DNA of 64,000 nucleotides from Sphingobium cloacae (GTDB lineage Bacteria; Pseudomonadota; Alphaproteobacteria; Sphingomonadales; Sphingomonadaceae): positions 3,537,001-3,601,000 of the forward strand of contig NZ_AP017655.1 of assembly GCF_002355855.1 (NCBI RefSeq), read 5' to 3'. Numbering within the stretch: the first letter of the stretch is position 1; each line of letters begins with the position of its first letter. Both the position numbers and the translations under genes were made by a program. Below are positions 36,089 through 52,385 of the stretch, in pieces. The notes under the pieces were generated by a model that saw only the letters and a list, made by a program, of their open reading frames with translations, had not been told where the DNA came from and did not search any database.

Positions 36089-36964
36089 ATGACGGATGCC
36101 ATCCCCCGACGCATACTCCTCGCCACCGATCTTAGTTGCCGGTGCGACCGCGCGCTGGACCGCGCCGTGCAACTGGCGCGGGAGTGGTCGGCGGAACTGA
36201 TCGCGGCCACGGTGATCGAACCGGGGCCAGCCGATTTCCTGGAGCCGCGCGCCTCGTCTTGGCGGCGGCAGGCCAGCCCGGAAGAACGGATGCATCGGCG
36301 CCTGGCGCGCGATGTCGCCAGCGTCGCCGACAATATTCGCGTGGTGATTGAAACGGGCGACCCTGCCGCCAAGCTGATCGAGGTGGCGGAGCGGGAGAAT
36401 TGCGACCTCATCGTCACAGGCATCGCGCGCGACGAAACGTTCGGGCGGATGATCCTGGGCAATACCGCCAGTCGGCTGGTTCGCGGCGCCGCCATTCCCG
36501 TGCTGGTGGTTCGCGATCGTCCGGCAGGTGCCTATCGCAAGATCGTGGTTGCGACCGATCTGTCCGAAACGGCGCTTCAGGCGACGCTCGCGGCGGGCGT
36601 TTTCTTCCCCACGGCGGCGCTCACGCTCTTCCACGGATATGACATTCCCTATGCCGGCTATCTCTCCGACCGCGATTTCGCGCCGGAATCGCATGCCAAG
36701 GCCGATGAAGTCAGGACGCAGCTTCGCCATGAAAGCCGCATCGGCGACGCCCTGTACGAAAGACTGGATGTCGTCGTGGAACATGGCGCGCCCGAAATCC
36801 TGATCGGCGATTATGTCGAGGACAATCATGCCGACCTGACCGTCGTGGGAAGCCGGGGCCGGGGCCTGTTGTTCGATGCGTTCATCGGCAGTATGGACAA
36901 GCGGCTCTCCGATGCGCTGGAGGGCGATCTTCTCATCGTTCCGGGCGTGGCGGAGAAAGGCTAG
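36089..36964 (+). CDS. Tandem universal stress protein
   Basis: A 291-residue protein with two UspA domains (about 5-148 and 150-288). Each has the Rossmann-like start (RRILLATDLS and RKIVVATDLS) and a nucleotide-binding end motif: GIARDETFGRMILGN in the first and GSRGRGLLFDAFIGS in the second, so ATP binding is likely. The ATG at 36089 starts the first domain; AAGGGGG precedes it closely. It lies 140 bases upstream of the mrp operon on the same strand, suggesting a link with pH or salt stress, though a separate transcript is possible. Confidence 0.9.
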   Translation: MTDAIPRRILLATDLSCRCDRALDRAVQLAREWSAELIAATVIEPGPADFLEPRASSWRRQASPEERMHRRLARDVASVADNIRVVIETGDPAAKLIEVAERENCDLIVTGIARDETFGRMILGNTASRLVRGAAIPVLVVRDRPAGAYRKIVVATDLSETALQATLAAGVFFPTAALTLFHGYDIPYAGYLSDRDFAPESHAKADEVRTQLRHESRIGDALYERLDVVVEHGAPEILIGDYVEDNHADLTVVGSRGRGLLFDAFIGSMDKRLSDALEGDLLIVPGVAEKG

Positions 36965-37104
36965 GCTGTCCCTGACCGCGAAGCCGTCCGTCGAAATATG
37001 CACGAAAAGGTCGGATGACGCCTTGCCCCGCCGCGCCAAGCTCTTCCATAAGGGGCGCGCGCCTTCGGGCAGCGCATCGGCCGATGGAGACTTTCCGCTA
37101 ACTC

Positions 37105-40029
37105 ATGCATGATCCCCGTTTCCTTCTGGCGGTTGTCGCCCTTCCATTTCTGGGGAGCGTGATCGCGGCGTTCCTGCCTGCGCGCAGCCGGAATCTCGCC
37201 TCGTCGCTGGCGGGCATGATCGCGCTCGTCGGGGCCGCGATCGTCGTGGCTTATTATCCGTTGATCGCGCAGGGCGAAATCGTGCGGCACACGCTGCCCT
37301 GGCTGCCATCGCTGGGGCTCGACCTGACATTCCGACTGGACGGCTTCACCTGGCTTTTTGCCGTGCTTGTCCTCGGCATCGGCGCGCTCGTCATCCTGTA
37401 TGCGCGCTATTATATGTCGCCGGAAGACCCGGTGCCCCGCTTTTTCGCGTTTCTTCAGGCTTTCATGGGATCGATGGTCGGCATCGTCCTGTCCGGCAAT
37501 CTGATCCAGATCGCCTTCTTCTGGGAACTGACCAGCCTCTTCTCCTTCCTGCTGATCGGATATTGGCACCATAATCAAAGCGCCCGCGATGGCGCGCGCA
37601 TGGCGCTGATCGTCACCGCGGCGGGCGGGGTGTGCCTGCTCGTGGGCCTGCTGCTGCTCGGGCGGATGGCCGGCAGCTATGACCTGGACGCCGTGCTGGC
37701 CTCGCGCGCCGCAATTCAGGGCGATCCGGCCTATCTGCCCGCGCTCATCCTGATCCTGATCGGCGCCTTCACCAAAAGCGCGCAATTCCCGTTCCATTTC
37801 TGGTTGCCGCACGCGATGGCGGCGCCGACGCCCGTGTCGGCCTATCTGCATTCGGCGACCATGGTGAAGGCTGGGATTTTCCTGCTGACGCTGCTCTGGC
37901 CGGTCCTGGCGGGCACCGATAGCTGGTATCTCATCGTCACCACCACTGGCCTCGCAACGCTGCTGGTCGGCGCCTGGGCGGCGATCTTCCAGCAGGATAT
38001 GAAGGGCCTGCTCGCCTATTCGACGATCAGCCATCTCGGCCTCATCACCTTGCTGCTGGGCCTCGGCAGTCCGCTCGCGGCGGTGGCGGCGATCTTCCAC
38101 ACGGTCAATCACGCCACCTTCAAGGCGTCGCTGTTCATGGCCACGGGCATCATCGACCATGAGACGGGAACGCGCGACCTGCGCCGCCTGAGCGGGCTTG
38201 CGCGCTTCATGCCCATCACCGCCACATTGGCCATGGTGGCGGCGGCGGCGATGGCGGGCGTGCCTCTGCTCAACGGCTTCCTTTCCAAGGAGATGTTCCT
38301 CGCCGAAGCGCTGGAGAGGCATGGCGGCACGATCATCGACGTGCTGTTGCCCTATCTGGCCACGCTCGCCAGCGCCTTCAGCGTCTTCTATTCGGTCCGC
38401 TTCATCCACCAGACCTTCTTCGGTCCGCCCCCGACCGGGCTTCCCCGTCAGCCCGCCGAAGCGCCGCCCTGGATGCGCCTGCCGATCGAGATACTGGTGC
38501 TGGCCTGCCTGCTCGTCGGCATCGTGCCCGCGCTCACCATCGGGCCGTTCCTCGCGAACGCCGTCGATTCGGTGCTGGGCGATCGGACGCCGATCTACAG
38601 TCTGGCGATCTGGCATGGCTTCACCATGCCCTTGCTGATGAGCGTGATCGCCCTGGTCGGCGGCACCACGCTGTATATCCTGTTCCGCGATCGATTGAAC
38701 GCGGTGGAGCAATCGCCGCTCATCGGCCGGCTGAAAGGCCGCCGGACTTTCGAGGCGGTGCTGGCGATGATCGTCAATCTGGCGCGGGGCCTGCACGATC
38801 GTTTCGGCACCCGGCGCCTTCAGGTGCAGTTGCGCCTCATCATCGTCACCGCGCTGGCGCTTGGAACCGTGCCGTTCTGGCGATTGGGCTACAGCCGGGG
38901 ACCGTTGCACGACACGCTGATCGATCCCGTCTTCGGACTCCTGTGGCTGCTGGGCGGCGCGTGCGCCGTCGTGGCGGCATGGCAGGCGAAATTCCATCGG
39001 CTGGTCGCGCTCGTGCTCGTGGGGGGAGCCGGGCTGGCCGTTTGCATCAGCTTCGTCTGGCTATCGGCGCCCGACCTCGGGCTGACGCAGTTGCTGGTGG
39101 AGATCGTCACCCTTATCCTGCTGCTCCTGGGCTTGCGCTGGCTGCCGAAACGTCTGCCCGAGATATGGCCTGATGGACGCACGCCGCCCATAGTCCATCT
39201 GCGGCGCGGCGGCGACCTGGCCATTGCCGTTGCGGGCGGGGCGGGGGTCGCGGCGCTGGCCTATGCGATGATGACGCGCCCTCTGCCGCACAGCATCTCG
39301 CGCTACTTCGTGGAAAATGCCTATGCGGGCGGCGGAGGGACCAATGTCGTCAACGTCATCCTCGTGGATTTCCGCGGGTTCGATACGCTGGGGGAAATCA
39401 CGGTCCTCGCCATCGTCGCGCTGACCGTCTTCACCCTGCTGCGCCGCTTCCGTCCCGCGCCGGAAAGCATCGAACTGCCCGACCAGCAGCGGCGGCAGAA
39501 CGCCTTTGACGAGGCGAGCGAGGATCATGCCATGGGCGACACGCTGGCCCATTATCTCCTCGTTCCGCGCGTCATCATGCAATGGCTGTTTCCCGTGATC
39601 CTGACCTTCGCGCTCTATTTGCTGATGCGGGGCCACGACCTGCCCGGCGGCGGCTTCGCGGCGGGCGTCGCCACCTCCATCGCCTTCGTGCTTCTCTACA
39701 TGGCGAACGGCACGCGGCTGGTCGAGGCGAGCCTGAACGTCCAGCCGGTCCGCTGGATCAGCGCGGGCCTCGTCTGCGCCGTGGCGACCGGCATCGCCGC
39801 GTGGCTGTTCGGCTATCCTTTCCTGACCAGCCATTCGCGCTACCTGACCCTGCCGCTCATCGGGGATGTGCCGCTCGCCACGGCGCTTCTGTTCGACATC
39901 GGCGTGTTCGCGGTGGTTGTCGGAACGACCCTGCTGATGCTGATCGCCATAGCGCACCAGTCGATCCGTTCACCGCGAGCGAGGAAGCCCGCCCAGCCCG
40001 TTGCGTCCGAAGCGGAAGGACCGGCCTGA
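37105..40029 (+). CDS. mrpA: Na+/H+ antiporter subunit A fused to subunit B
   Basis: Largest subunit of the Mrp multi-subunit cation/proton antiporter. The 974 residues contain an N-terminal NuoL-like unit (conserved Glu141 in AFFWELTSLFSFLLIG, and KSAQFPFHFWLPHAM with its lysine), the MrpA-specific C-terminal helices, and from about residue 815 a complete MrpB domain (VPRVIMQWLFPVILT, RGHDLPGGGFAAGVA). The A-B fusion is known from PhaAB-type systems of alphaproteobacteria. Its stop overlaps the mrpC start (TGATG). Confidence 0.95.
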   Translation: MHDPRFLLAVVALPFLGSVIAAFLPARSRNLASSLAGMIALVGAAIVVAYYPLIAQGEIVRHTLPWLPSLGLDLTFRLDGFTWLFAVLVLGIGALVILYARYYMSPEDPVPRFFAFLQAFMGSMVGIVLSGNLIQIAFFWELTSLFSFLLIGYWHHNQSARDGARMALIVTAAGGVCLLVGLLLLGRMAGSYDLDAVLASRAAIQGDPAYLPALILILIGAFTKSAQFPFHFWLPHAMAAPTPVSAYLHSATMVKAGIFLLTLLWPVLAGTDSWYLIVTTTGLATLLVGAWAAIFQQDMKGLLAYSTISHLGLITLLLGLGSPLAAVAAIFHTVNHATFKASLFMATGIIDHETGTRDLRRLSGLARFMPITATLAMVAAAAMAGVPLLNGFLSKEMFLAEALERHGGTIIDVLLPYLATLASAFSVFYSVRFIHQTFFGPPPTGLPRQPAEAPPWMRLPIEILVLACLLVGIVPALTIGPFLANAVDSVLGDRTPIYSLAIWHGFTMPLLMSVIALVGGTTLYILFRDRLNAVEQSPLIGRLKGRRTFEAVLAMIVNLARGLHDRFGTRRLQVQLRLIIVTALALGTVPFWRLGYSRGPLHDTLIDPVFGLLWLLGGACAVVAAWQAKFHRLVALVLVGGAGLAVCISFVWLSAPDLGLTQLLVEIVTLILLLLGLRWLPKRLPEIWPDGRTPPIVHLRRGGDLAIAVAGGAGVAALAYAMMTRPLPHSISRYFVENAYAGGGGTNVVNVILVDFRGFDTLGEITVLAIVALTVFTLLRRFRPAPESIELPDQQRRQNAFDEASEDHAMGDTLAHYLLVPRVIMQWLFPVILTFALYLLMRGHDLPGGGFAAGVATSIAFVLLYMANGTRLVEASLNVQPVRWISAGLVCAVATGIAAWLFGYPFLTSHSRYLTLPLIGDVPLATALLFDIGVFAVVVGTTLLMLIAIAHQSIRSPRARKPAQPVASEAEGPA

Positions 40030-40376
40030 TGGAACTGTTCCTCTCGCTCGCCATCGGGGTGCTGACGGCATCGGGTCTGTGGCTGCTGTTCCGGCCCCGG
40101 ACTTTCCAGGTCATTCTCGGCCTGTCGCTGCTGTCCTATGCCGTCAATCTCTTCATCATCGCGGCCGGACGGCTGCGGAGCGATGCGCCTCCTATCATCG
40201 GCAAGGACCCCGCCTCCGCCGAGCCCGCGCTCTATGCGGACCCCCTGCCGCAAGCCCTGGTGCTGACGGCGATCGTCATCTCCTTCGCGACGACCGCCTT
40301 GCTGCTGGTGGTGCTGCTGGCTTCGCGAGGTCTCACCGGCACCGATCATGTCGACGGCGAGGATGGCGAAGCATGA
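40029..40376 (+). CDS. mrpC: Na+/H+ antiporter subunit C
   Basis: A 115-residue NuoK-like subunit with three transmembrane helices. Conserved parts are LFRPRTFQVILGLSLLSYAVNLFI and DPLPQALVLTAIVISFATTALLLV. It overlaps mrpA by one base and mrpD by four, consistent with one polycistronic, translationally coupled operon. Confidence 0.93.
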   Translation: MELFLSLAIGVLTASGLWLLFRPRTFQVILGLSLLSYAVNLFIIAAGRLRSDAPPIIGKDPASAEPALYADPLPQALVLTAIVISFATTALLLVVLLASRGLTGTDHVDGEDGEA

Positions 40377-41995
40377 CCGGCTGGCTTCACCACCTGATCA
40401 TCGCGCCGATCCTGCTTCCCCTGCTGGCCAGCGCGCTGATGCTGGCGTTCGACGAGCGCCGGCGTGTCCTGAAACGCTGGTTGAGCCTCGGCGCTTCCGC
40501 CCTGCTGATCGCCAATGCGGCGGCCTTGCTGTGGTTGACCAGCAATGCCGGTGCTGGCGTGGGCGTGGGCGGTCCTCATGTCTATCTGCTCGGCAACTGG
40601 GCCGCGCCCTTCGGCATCGTGCTGGTGGTCGATCGCCTGTCGGCGATGATGCTGCTTTTGACGAATGTCCTCGGCTTCACCTCGCTTTTCTACGCGCTGG
40701 CCCGATGGGATCGATCCGGGCCGCGTTTCCATGCGCTGTTCCTGCTGCTGCTGATGGGCGTCAACGGCGCTTTCCTGACCGGCGATATCTTCAATCTGTT
40801 CGTTTTCTTCGAGGTGCTGCTCGCGGCGTCCTACGGCCTGATCCTGCACGGCTCGGGCACCGAACGGACGAGCGCCAGCCTGCATTACATCACCATCAAC
40901 ATCGCCGCTTCGCTGCTCTTCCTGATCGGCGTGGCGCTGATCTATTCCGTGACGGGCACGCTCAACATGGCCGACCTGGCCAGCCGCATCGTCCGCACCG
41001 GGCCGGACGACCTCGCGCTGCTCGAAGCGGGGGCGGCGATCCTCGGCGTCGCCTTCCTGGTCAAGGCCGGCATCTGGCCGCTCAGCTTCTGGCTTCCCCG
41101 TACCTATGCCGCCGCGGCGCCGCCCGTTGCCGCCCTGTTCGCCATCATGACGAAGGTCGGCATCTACGTCATCCTCCGCCTGTCCTTCCTGCTGTTCGGC
41201 GAAGCGTCGGGCGCCGCGGCGGGTTTCGCCAATGACGGGCTGCTCTATGGCGGCCTTGCCACCATGGCCTTCGGCGTGCTGGGCATCCTTTCCGCCCGCC
41301 AGTTGACGCGCGTGGCGGGGAATTACGTGCTGGTATCCTCGGGGACGCTGCTCGCCGGGCTCGGCATAGGCGGGCAGGCGCTCATCGCCGCGCTGCTCTT
41401 CTATCTCGTCAGTTCGACGCTCGCCGTCAGCGCCCTCTACCTCATCATCGAGCCCGTCGAACGCAATGCCGACGAGGATGACATGATCGCGGGCGTGGCC
41501 GAACCCGTATTCGACGACGAATATGTCGGCGCGATCGAGAAGGATGAGGATGAGACGGGCGTCGTCATTCCGGGGACGATCGCCATATTGGGCGGCGGTT
41601 TCATCTTCTGCGCCCTGCTGCTCGCGGGCCTTCCGCCGCTGTCGGGCTTCATCGCCAAGTTCGCGATCATCGACGCGCTGCTGCTTGCGGGCGGCGTCGG
41701 CCCGATGAACTGGACCCTGATCGGCTTGATCATCCTGTCCGGCCTTGCGACCATGATCGTGATGACGCGCGCGGGTATCGACCTCCTCTGGACGCCGGGG
41801 GAGGAAGCGCCATCCCGCCTCAGCCTTGTCGAAGTCGTTCCCATCGGCCTGCTCCTGACGGTTTGTCTGGCGCTGATGCTCTGGGCAGGGCCGGTCATGG
41901 CCTATCTGGAGGCGACGTCATCGGCGTTGCACGATCCGGCCGACTATCTGGCGGCCGTGGCGCGTGCGGCCCCCGTGGGCGGAGGGCATCCATGA
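40373..41995 (+). CDS. mrpD: Na+/H+ antiporter subunit D
   Basis: A 540-residue NuoN/NuoM-like proton-translocating subunit with about 14 membrane helices. The functional residues are Glu147 in LFVFFEVLLAASYGL and the lysine in FLVKAGIWPLSFWLP. An acidic loop (about residues 365-398, EDDMIAGVAEPVFDDEY) interrupts the later helices. It overlaps its neighbours by four bases on each side. Confidence 0.95.
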   Translation: MTGWLHHLIIAPILLPLLASALMLAFDERRRVLKRWLSLGASALLIANAAALLWLTSNAGAGVGVGGPHVYLLGNWAAPFGIVLVVDRLSAMMLLLTNVLGFTSLFYALARWDRSGPRFHALFLLLLMGVNGAFLTGDIFNLFVFFEVLLAASYGLILHGSGTERTSASLHYITINIAASLLFLIGVALIYSVTGTLNMADLASRIVRTGPDDLALLEAGAAILGVAFLVKAGIWPLSFWLPRTYAAAAPPVAALFAIMTKVGIYVILRLSFLLFGEASGAAAGFANDGLLYGGLATMAFGVLGILSARQLTRVAGNYVLVSSGTLLAGLGIGGQALIAALLFYLVSSTLAVSALYLIIEPVERNADEDDMIAGVAEPVFDDEYVGAIEKDEDETGVVIPGTIAILGGGFIFCALLLAGLPPLSGFIAKFAIIDALLLAGGVGPMNWTLIGLIILSGLATMIVMTRAGIDLLWTPGEEAPSRLSLVEVVPIGLLLTVCLALMLWAGPVMAYLEATSSALHDPADYLAAVARAAPVGGGHP

Positions 41996-42474
41996 AGCGC
42001 TTCCTCCCCTTTCCGCTTCTGGCGACGGCCTTGTTCGCGATGTGGATATTGCTGACCGGCTTCTCGCCTGGCCATATCCTGCTGGGCGCGCTGGTGGCGC
42101 TGATCGTGTCGCGCACGATGCTGTCGCTCGCGCCCGAGCCGCCGCGCGTCCGGCTTGGCTGGGCCTTCGTCCGGCTCGCCGGACTGGTGGTGGTGGACAT
42201 CATACGCTCCAACATCGCCGTGGCGAAGATCATCCTGTTCAATCCGCCCCACCGCCACTCGGATTTCATCGAACTGCCCACGGACCTGCGCAGTCCCTAC
42301 GCTCTGGCCTCGCTTGCCCTGATCATCACCGCCACGCCGGGGTCGCTGTGGGTGCAGCATGACGCGAACCGGCACGTCATTCTGATCCATGTGCTCGATC
42401 TCGTCGATGAAACGGAATGGGTCACGCTGATCCGGGAGCGTTATGAACGCCTGCTGATGGAGATATTCGAATGA
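41992..42474 (+). CDS. mrpE: Na+/H+ antiporter subunit E
   Basis: A 160-residue subunit: two or three N-terminal membrane helices (LATALFAMWILLTGFSPGHI, RLAGLVVVDIIRSNIAVAKI) then a cytoplasmic domain with LIITATPGSLWVQHD and LIHVLDLVDE. The length and domain order match MrpE/MnhE. Four-base overlaps join it to mrpD and mrpF. Confidence 0.93.
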   Translation: MKRFLPFPLLATALFAMWILLTGFSPGHILLGALVALIVSRTMLSLAPEPPRVRLGWAFVRLAGLVVVDIIRSNIAVAKIILFNPPHRHSDFIELPTDLRSPYALASLALIITATPGSLWVQHDANRHVILIHVLDLVDETEWVTLIRERYERLLMEIFE

Positions 42475-42752
42475 CCTCCCTGCTTCTGGCGCTGGCGATC
42501 ACCGCATCGCAGATATTGCTGGGCCTTGCGATGGGGTGCGCCGCCTTCCGCATGCTGCGCGGCCCGCGCGCGCAGGACCGGGTGCTGGGGCTCGACACGC
42601 TTTATCTGACGGGGATGCTGCTGCTGCTCACCTATGGCATCCAGACGGGGCGCACATTGTATTTCGAATCGGCGCTGGTCATCGCATTGCTGGGATTCGT
42701 GGGAACCGTCGCCCTGGGCAAGTTCCTGATGAGAGGAGAAGTCATCGAATGA
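42471..42752 (+). CDS. mrpF: Na+/H+ antiporter subunit F
   Basis: A 93-residue subunit with three membrane helices and the MrpF pattern FRMLRGPRAQDRVLGLDTLYL followed by LVIALLGFVGTVALGKFLMRG. It is coupled to mrpE and mrpG by ATGA overlaps. Confidence 0.92.
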   Translation: MTSLLLALAITASQILLGLAMGCAAFRMLRGPRAQDRVLGLDTLYLTGMLLLLTYGIQTGRTLYFESALVIALLGFVGTVALGKFLMRGEVIE

Positions 42753-43114
42753 TGCAGGCGCCTGATCTGCCGACCTGGGCCGCGATCATGGTCGGCCTTC
42801 TGGTGCTCGGCGGCGCGATCCTGACGCTGGTGGGCGCGCTGGGCCTGTTGCGTCTGCCCAGCTTCTATGCGCGCGTCCACGCCACCACCTTGGGTGCGAC
42901 GGCGGGCATGACGGCGATCCTTCTGGGTTCCATGCTCTGTTTTTCGATCCTGCAGACGCGGCCTGTCATCCATGAAATATTGATCGCCCTGTTCGTCACG
43001 CTGACCACGCCTGTCACGCTGATCCTGCTGGCCCGCGCGGCCATCTATCGCGATCGCAGCGAAAAGGCGCCCCAGGTGCCGTCCGATGGCCGGCCGCCGC
43101 GTCGGGAGAAGTGA
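42749..43114 (+). CDS. mrpG: Na+/H+ antiporter subunit G
   Basis: A 121-residue subunit with three membrane helices and the MrpG motif LGLLRLPSFYARVHATTLGAT. The charged C-terminal tail (YRDRSEKAPQVPSDGRPPRRE) is cytoplasmic. Two ATG codons follow each other at 42749 and 42752. It is the last gene of mrpABCDEFG. A small hairpin without T-run (AGCGGG/CCCGCT) covers the stop codon. Confidence 0.92.
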   Translation: MMQAPDLPTWAAIMVGLLVLGGAILTLVGALGLLRLPSFYARVHATTLGATAGMTAILLGSMLCFSILQTRPVIHEILIALFVTLTTPVTLILLARAAIYRDRSEKAPQVPSDGRPPRREK

Positions 43115-43278
43115 GCGGGCTTCCCCGCTGAAGCACTCATCATCAAACTGGCCGCGTCCGCCCCGAGCGAGCCGCTCAGGGGCAGGACTCGTCGAACATA
43201 TCTGCATCGGATCGTTCCGCCCACAAGGATGGGGTCCGGCTCAACCAGGCAAGTTGTGGGAAGGGCATGAGTATAGAC

Positions 43279-43352
43279 TGGATGCCCGACGAGGATTCGA
43301 ACCTCGATTGACGGAGTCAGAGTCCGTAGTCTTACCTTTAGACGATCGGGCA
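43279..43352 (-). tRNA. tRNA-Gln (anticodon CUG)
   Basis: The 74-base reverse-strand sequence folds as a full cloverleaf: acceptor stem TGCCCGA/TCGGGCA with the U1-A72 pair typical of tRNA-Gln, D-arm GTC...GAC, anticodon stem ACGGA/TCCGT with loop CTCTGAC (anticodon CTG), and T-arm CGAGG-TTCGAAT-CCTCG. The 3' CCA is encoded. The discriminator base is T73, whereas G73 is usual for Gln. It has its own promoter. Confidence 0.96.
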
Positions 43353-43385
43353 CCAAGGGCGGGCATCGCCCGCATCGGAAGCGCG

Positions 43386-43414
43386 CAAATAGGCCCGCTT
43401 TCGCTATCGGTCAA
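43386..43414 (-). promoter_or_regulatory. Sigma70 promoter of tRNA-Gln
   Basis: On the reverse strand TTGACC, a 17-base spacer and TATTTG lie with the -10 box 33 bases before the mature 5' end of the tRNA, giving a short 5' leader for RNase P to remove. Confidence 0.65.
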
Positions 43415-43456
43415 GGGGATTTGACGCCGCTTTCCCAACGAACTTCCGTCCGGACC

Positions 43457-43500
43457 GAAAAAGAAAGCCCGCCGGAATGCATGGGCATCCGACGGGCTTT
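43457..43500 (-). terminator. Rho-independent terminator of rpoBC
   Basis: AAAGCCCG...CGGGCTTT with inner pairing CGGATGC/GCATTCCG (one mismatch, one bulge) forms a long stem. Read on the reverse strand it is followed by CTTTTTC. It lies about 65 bases after the rpoC stop codon. Confidence 0.88.
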
Positions 43501-43564
43501 CCTGTCTCTTGAAGAGAAAAGGGGAGGGGCGCTCTACTCGGAAAAGCACCCCGCCTTCAATCGA

Positions 43565-47821
<4,257 letters not shown>

Positions 47822-47867
47822 CTTTTCATTCCCTCATGAGGGCAAATGTCGTGGGGCGAAGGGGAAG

Positions 47868-47896
47868 GGAGCACCGCCTTGCGGAAACAGTGCTCC
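47868..47896 (-). other. Hairpin between rpoB and rpoC
   Basis: A 9-bp stem, GGAGCACTG/CGGTGCTCC (one G-U pair on the RNA), encloses an 11-base loop within the 84-base gap. It starts nine bases after the rpoB stop. It has no T-run and may stabilise the message or be an RNase processing site rather than a terminator. Confidence 0.5.
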
Positions 47897-47905
47897 GAAC
47901 CTCCC

Positions 47906-52072
<4,167 letters not shown>

Positions 52073-52172
52073 GCGTATCCTGCCTTTTGTTCGTCGCATT
52101 TTTTCGCATCGCAGCGAAAATTCAGCCTGGCGAGGCGAGTTTTCGAGCCGGATTCAACTCGATTCGCCACGC

Positions 52173-52206
52173 AAAAAAGTGCGGGCCGGGACTGTCCGAT
52201 CCGCAC
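52173..52206 (-). terminator. Terminator-like hairpin in the rpoB leader (possible attenuator)
   Basis: On the reverse strand GTGCGG pairs with CCGCAC, with further inner pairing (CGGAC around a CAGT loop), and is followed directly by TTTTTT. It is a textbook intrinsic terminator, 101 bases upstream of the rpoB start and downstream of the predicted promoter. It could attenuate rpoBC or, less likely, terminate the hydrolase gene 180 bases upstream. Confidence 0.7.
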
Positions 52207-52340
52207 TGCCAGCGTCTTGTGCACCCGCCAAACTCACCCAATTCCGCCGAAAACCGTGCGCCACGCGATTTCGGACCCCGGTGAGGCCGTGGGCCGATCC
52301 TCTCGCCTGACATGGCGGGACGACCGGATTTCCAAAAAGC

Positions 52341-52369
52341 CATATAGGACCGCCGACCCCGCTTGTGAA
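52341..52369 (-). promoter_or_regulatory. Probable sigma70 promoter of rpoBC
   Basis: TTCACA, a 17-base spacer and TATATG on the reverse strand lie 17 bases after the end of the upstream hydrolase gene. The predicted transcript start is about 52334, giving a leader of about 262 bases. Confidence 0.55.
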
Positions 52370-52385
52370 GGGGGGCGACTCTCTT

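Larger units (their letters stand above)
52073..52385 (-). promoter_or_regulatory. Long untranslated rpoBC leader region
   Basis: 313 bases lie between rpoB and the upstream hydrolase gene without a convincing gene. Reading with the transcript it holds a promoter (52369-52341), about 130 bases of leader, a terminator-like hairpin with six T (52206-52173), then about 100 bases to the rpoB ATG. One open frame crosses the leader but lacks a ribosome-binding site. Confidence 0.55.

Noticed and set aside
36961..38997. Long minus-strand frame opposite mrpA
   Set aside because: Antisense shadow; composition unlike a real protein, and mrpA is certain.
43114..43129. Terminator after mrpG
   Set aside because: A 6-bp stem overlapping the stop codon without a T-run; too weak to call.
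52122..52343. Open frame through the rpoB leader, possible leader peptide
   Set aside because: First ATG overlaps the -10 box, the next (52313) has no ribosome-binding site, and the translation has no recognisable features.
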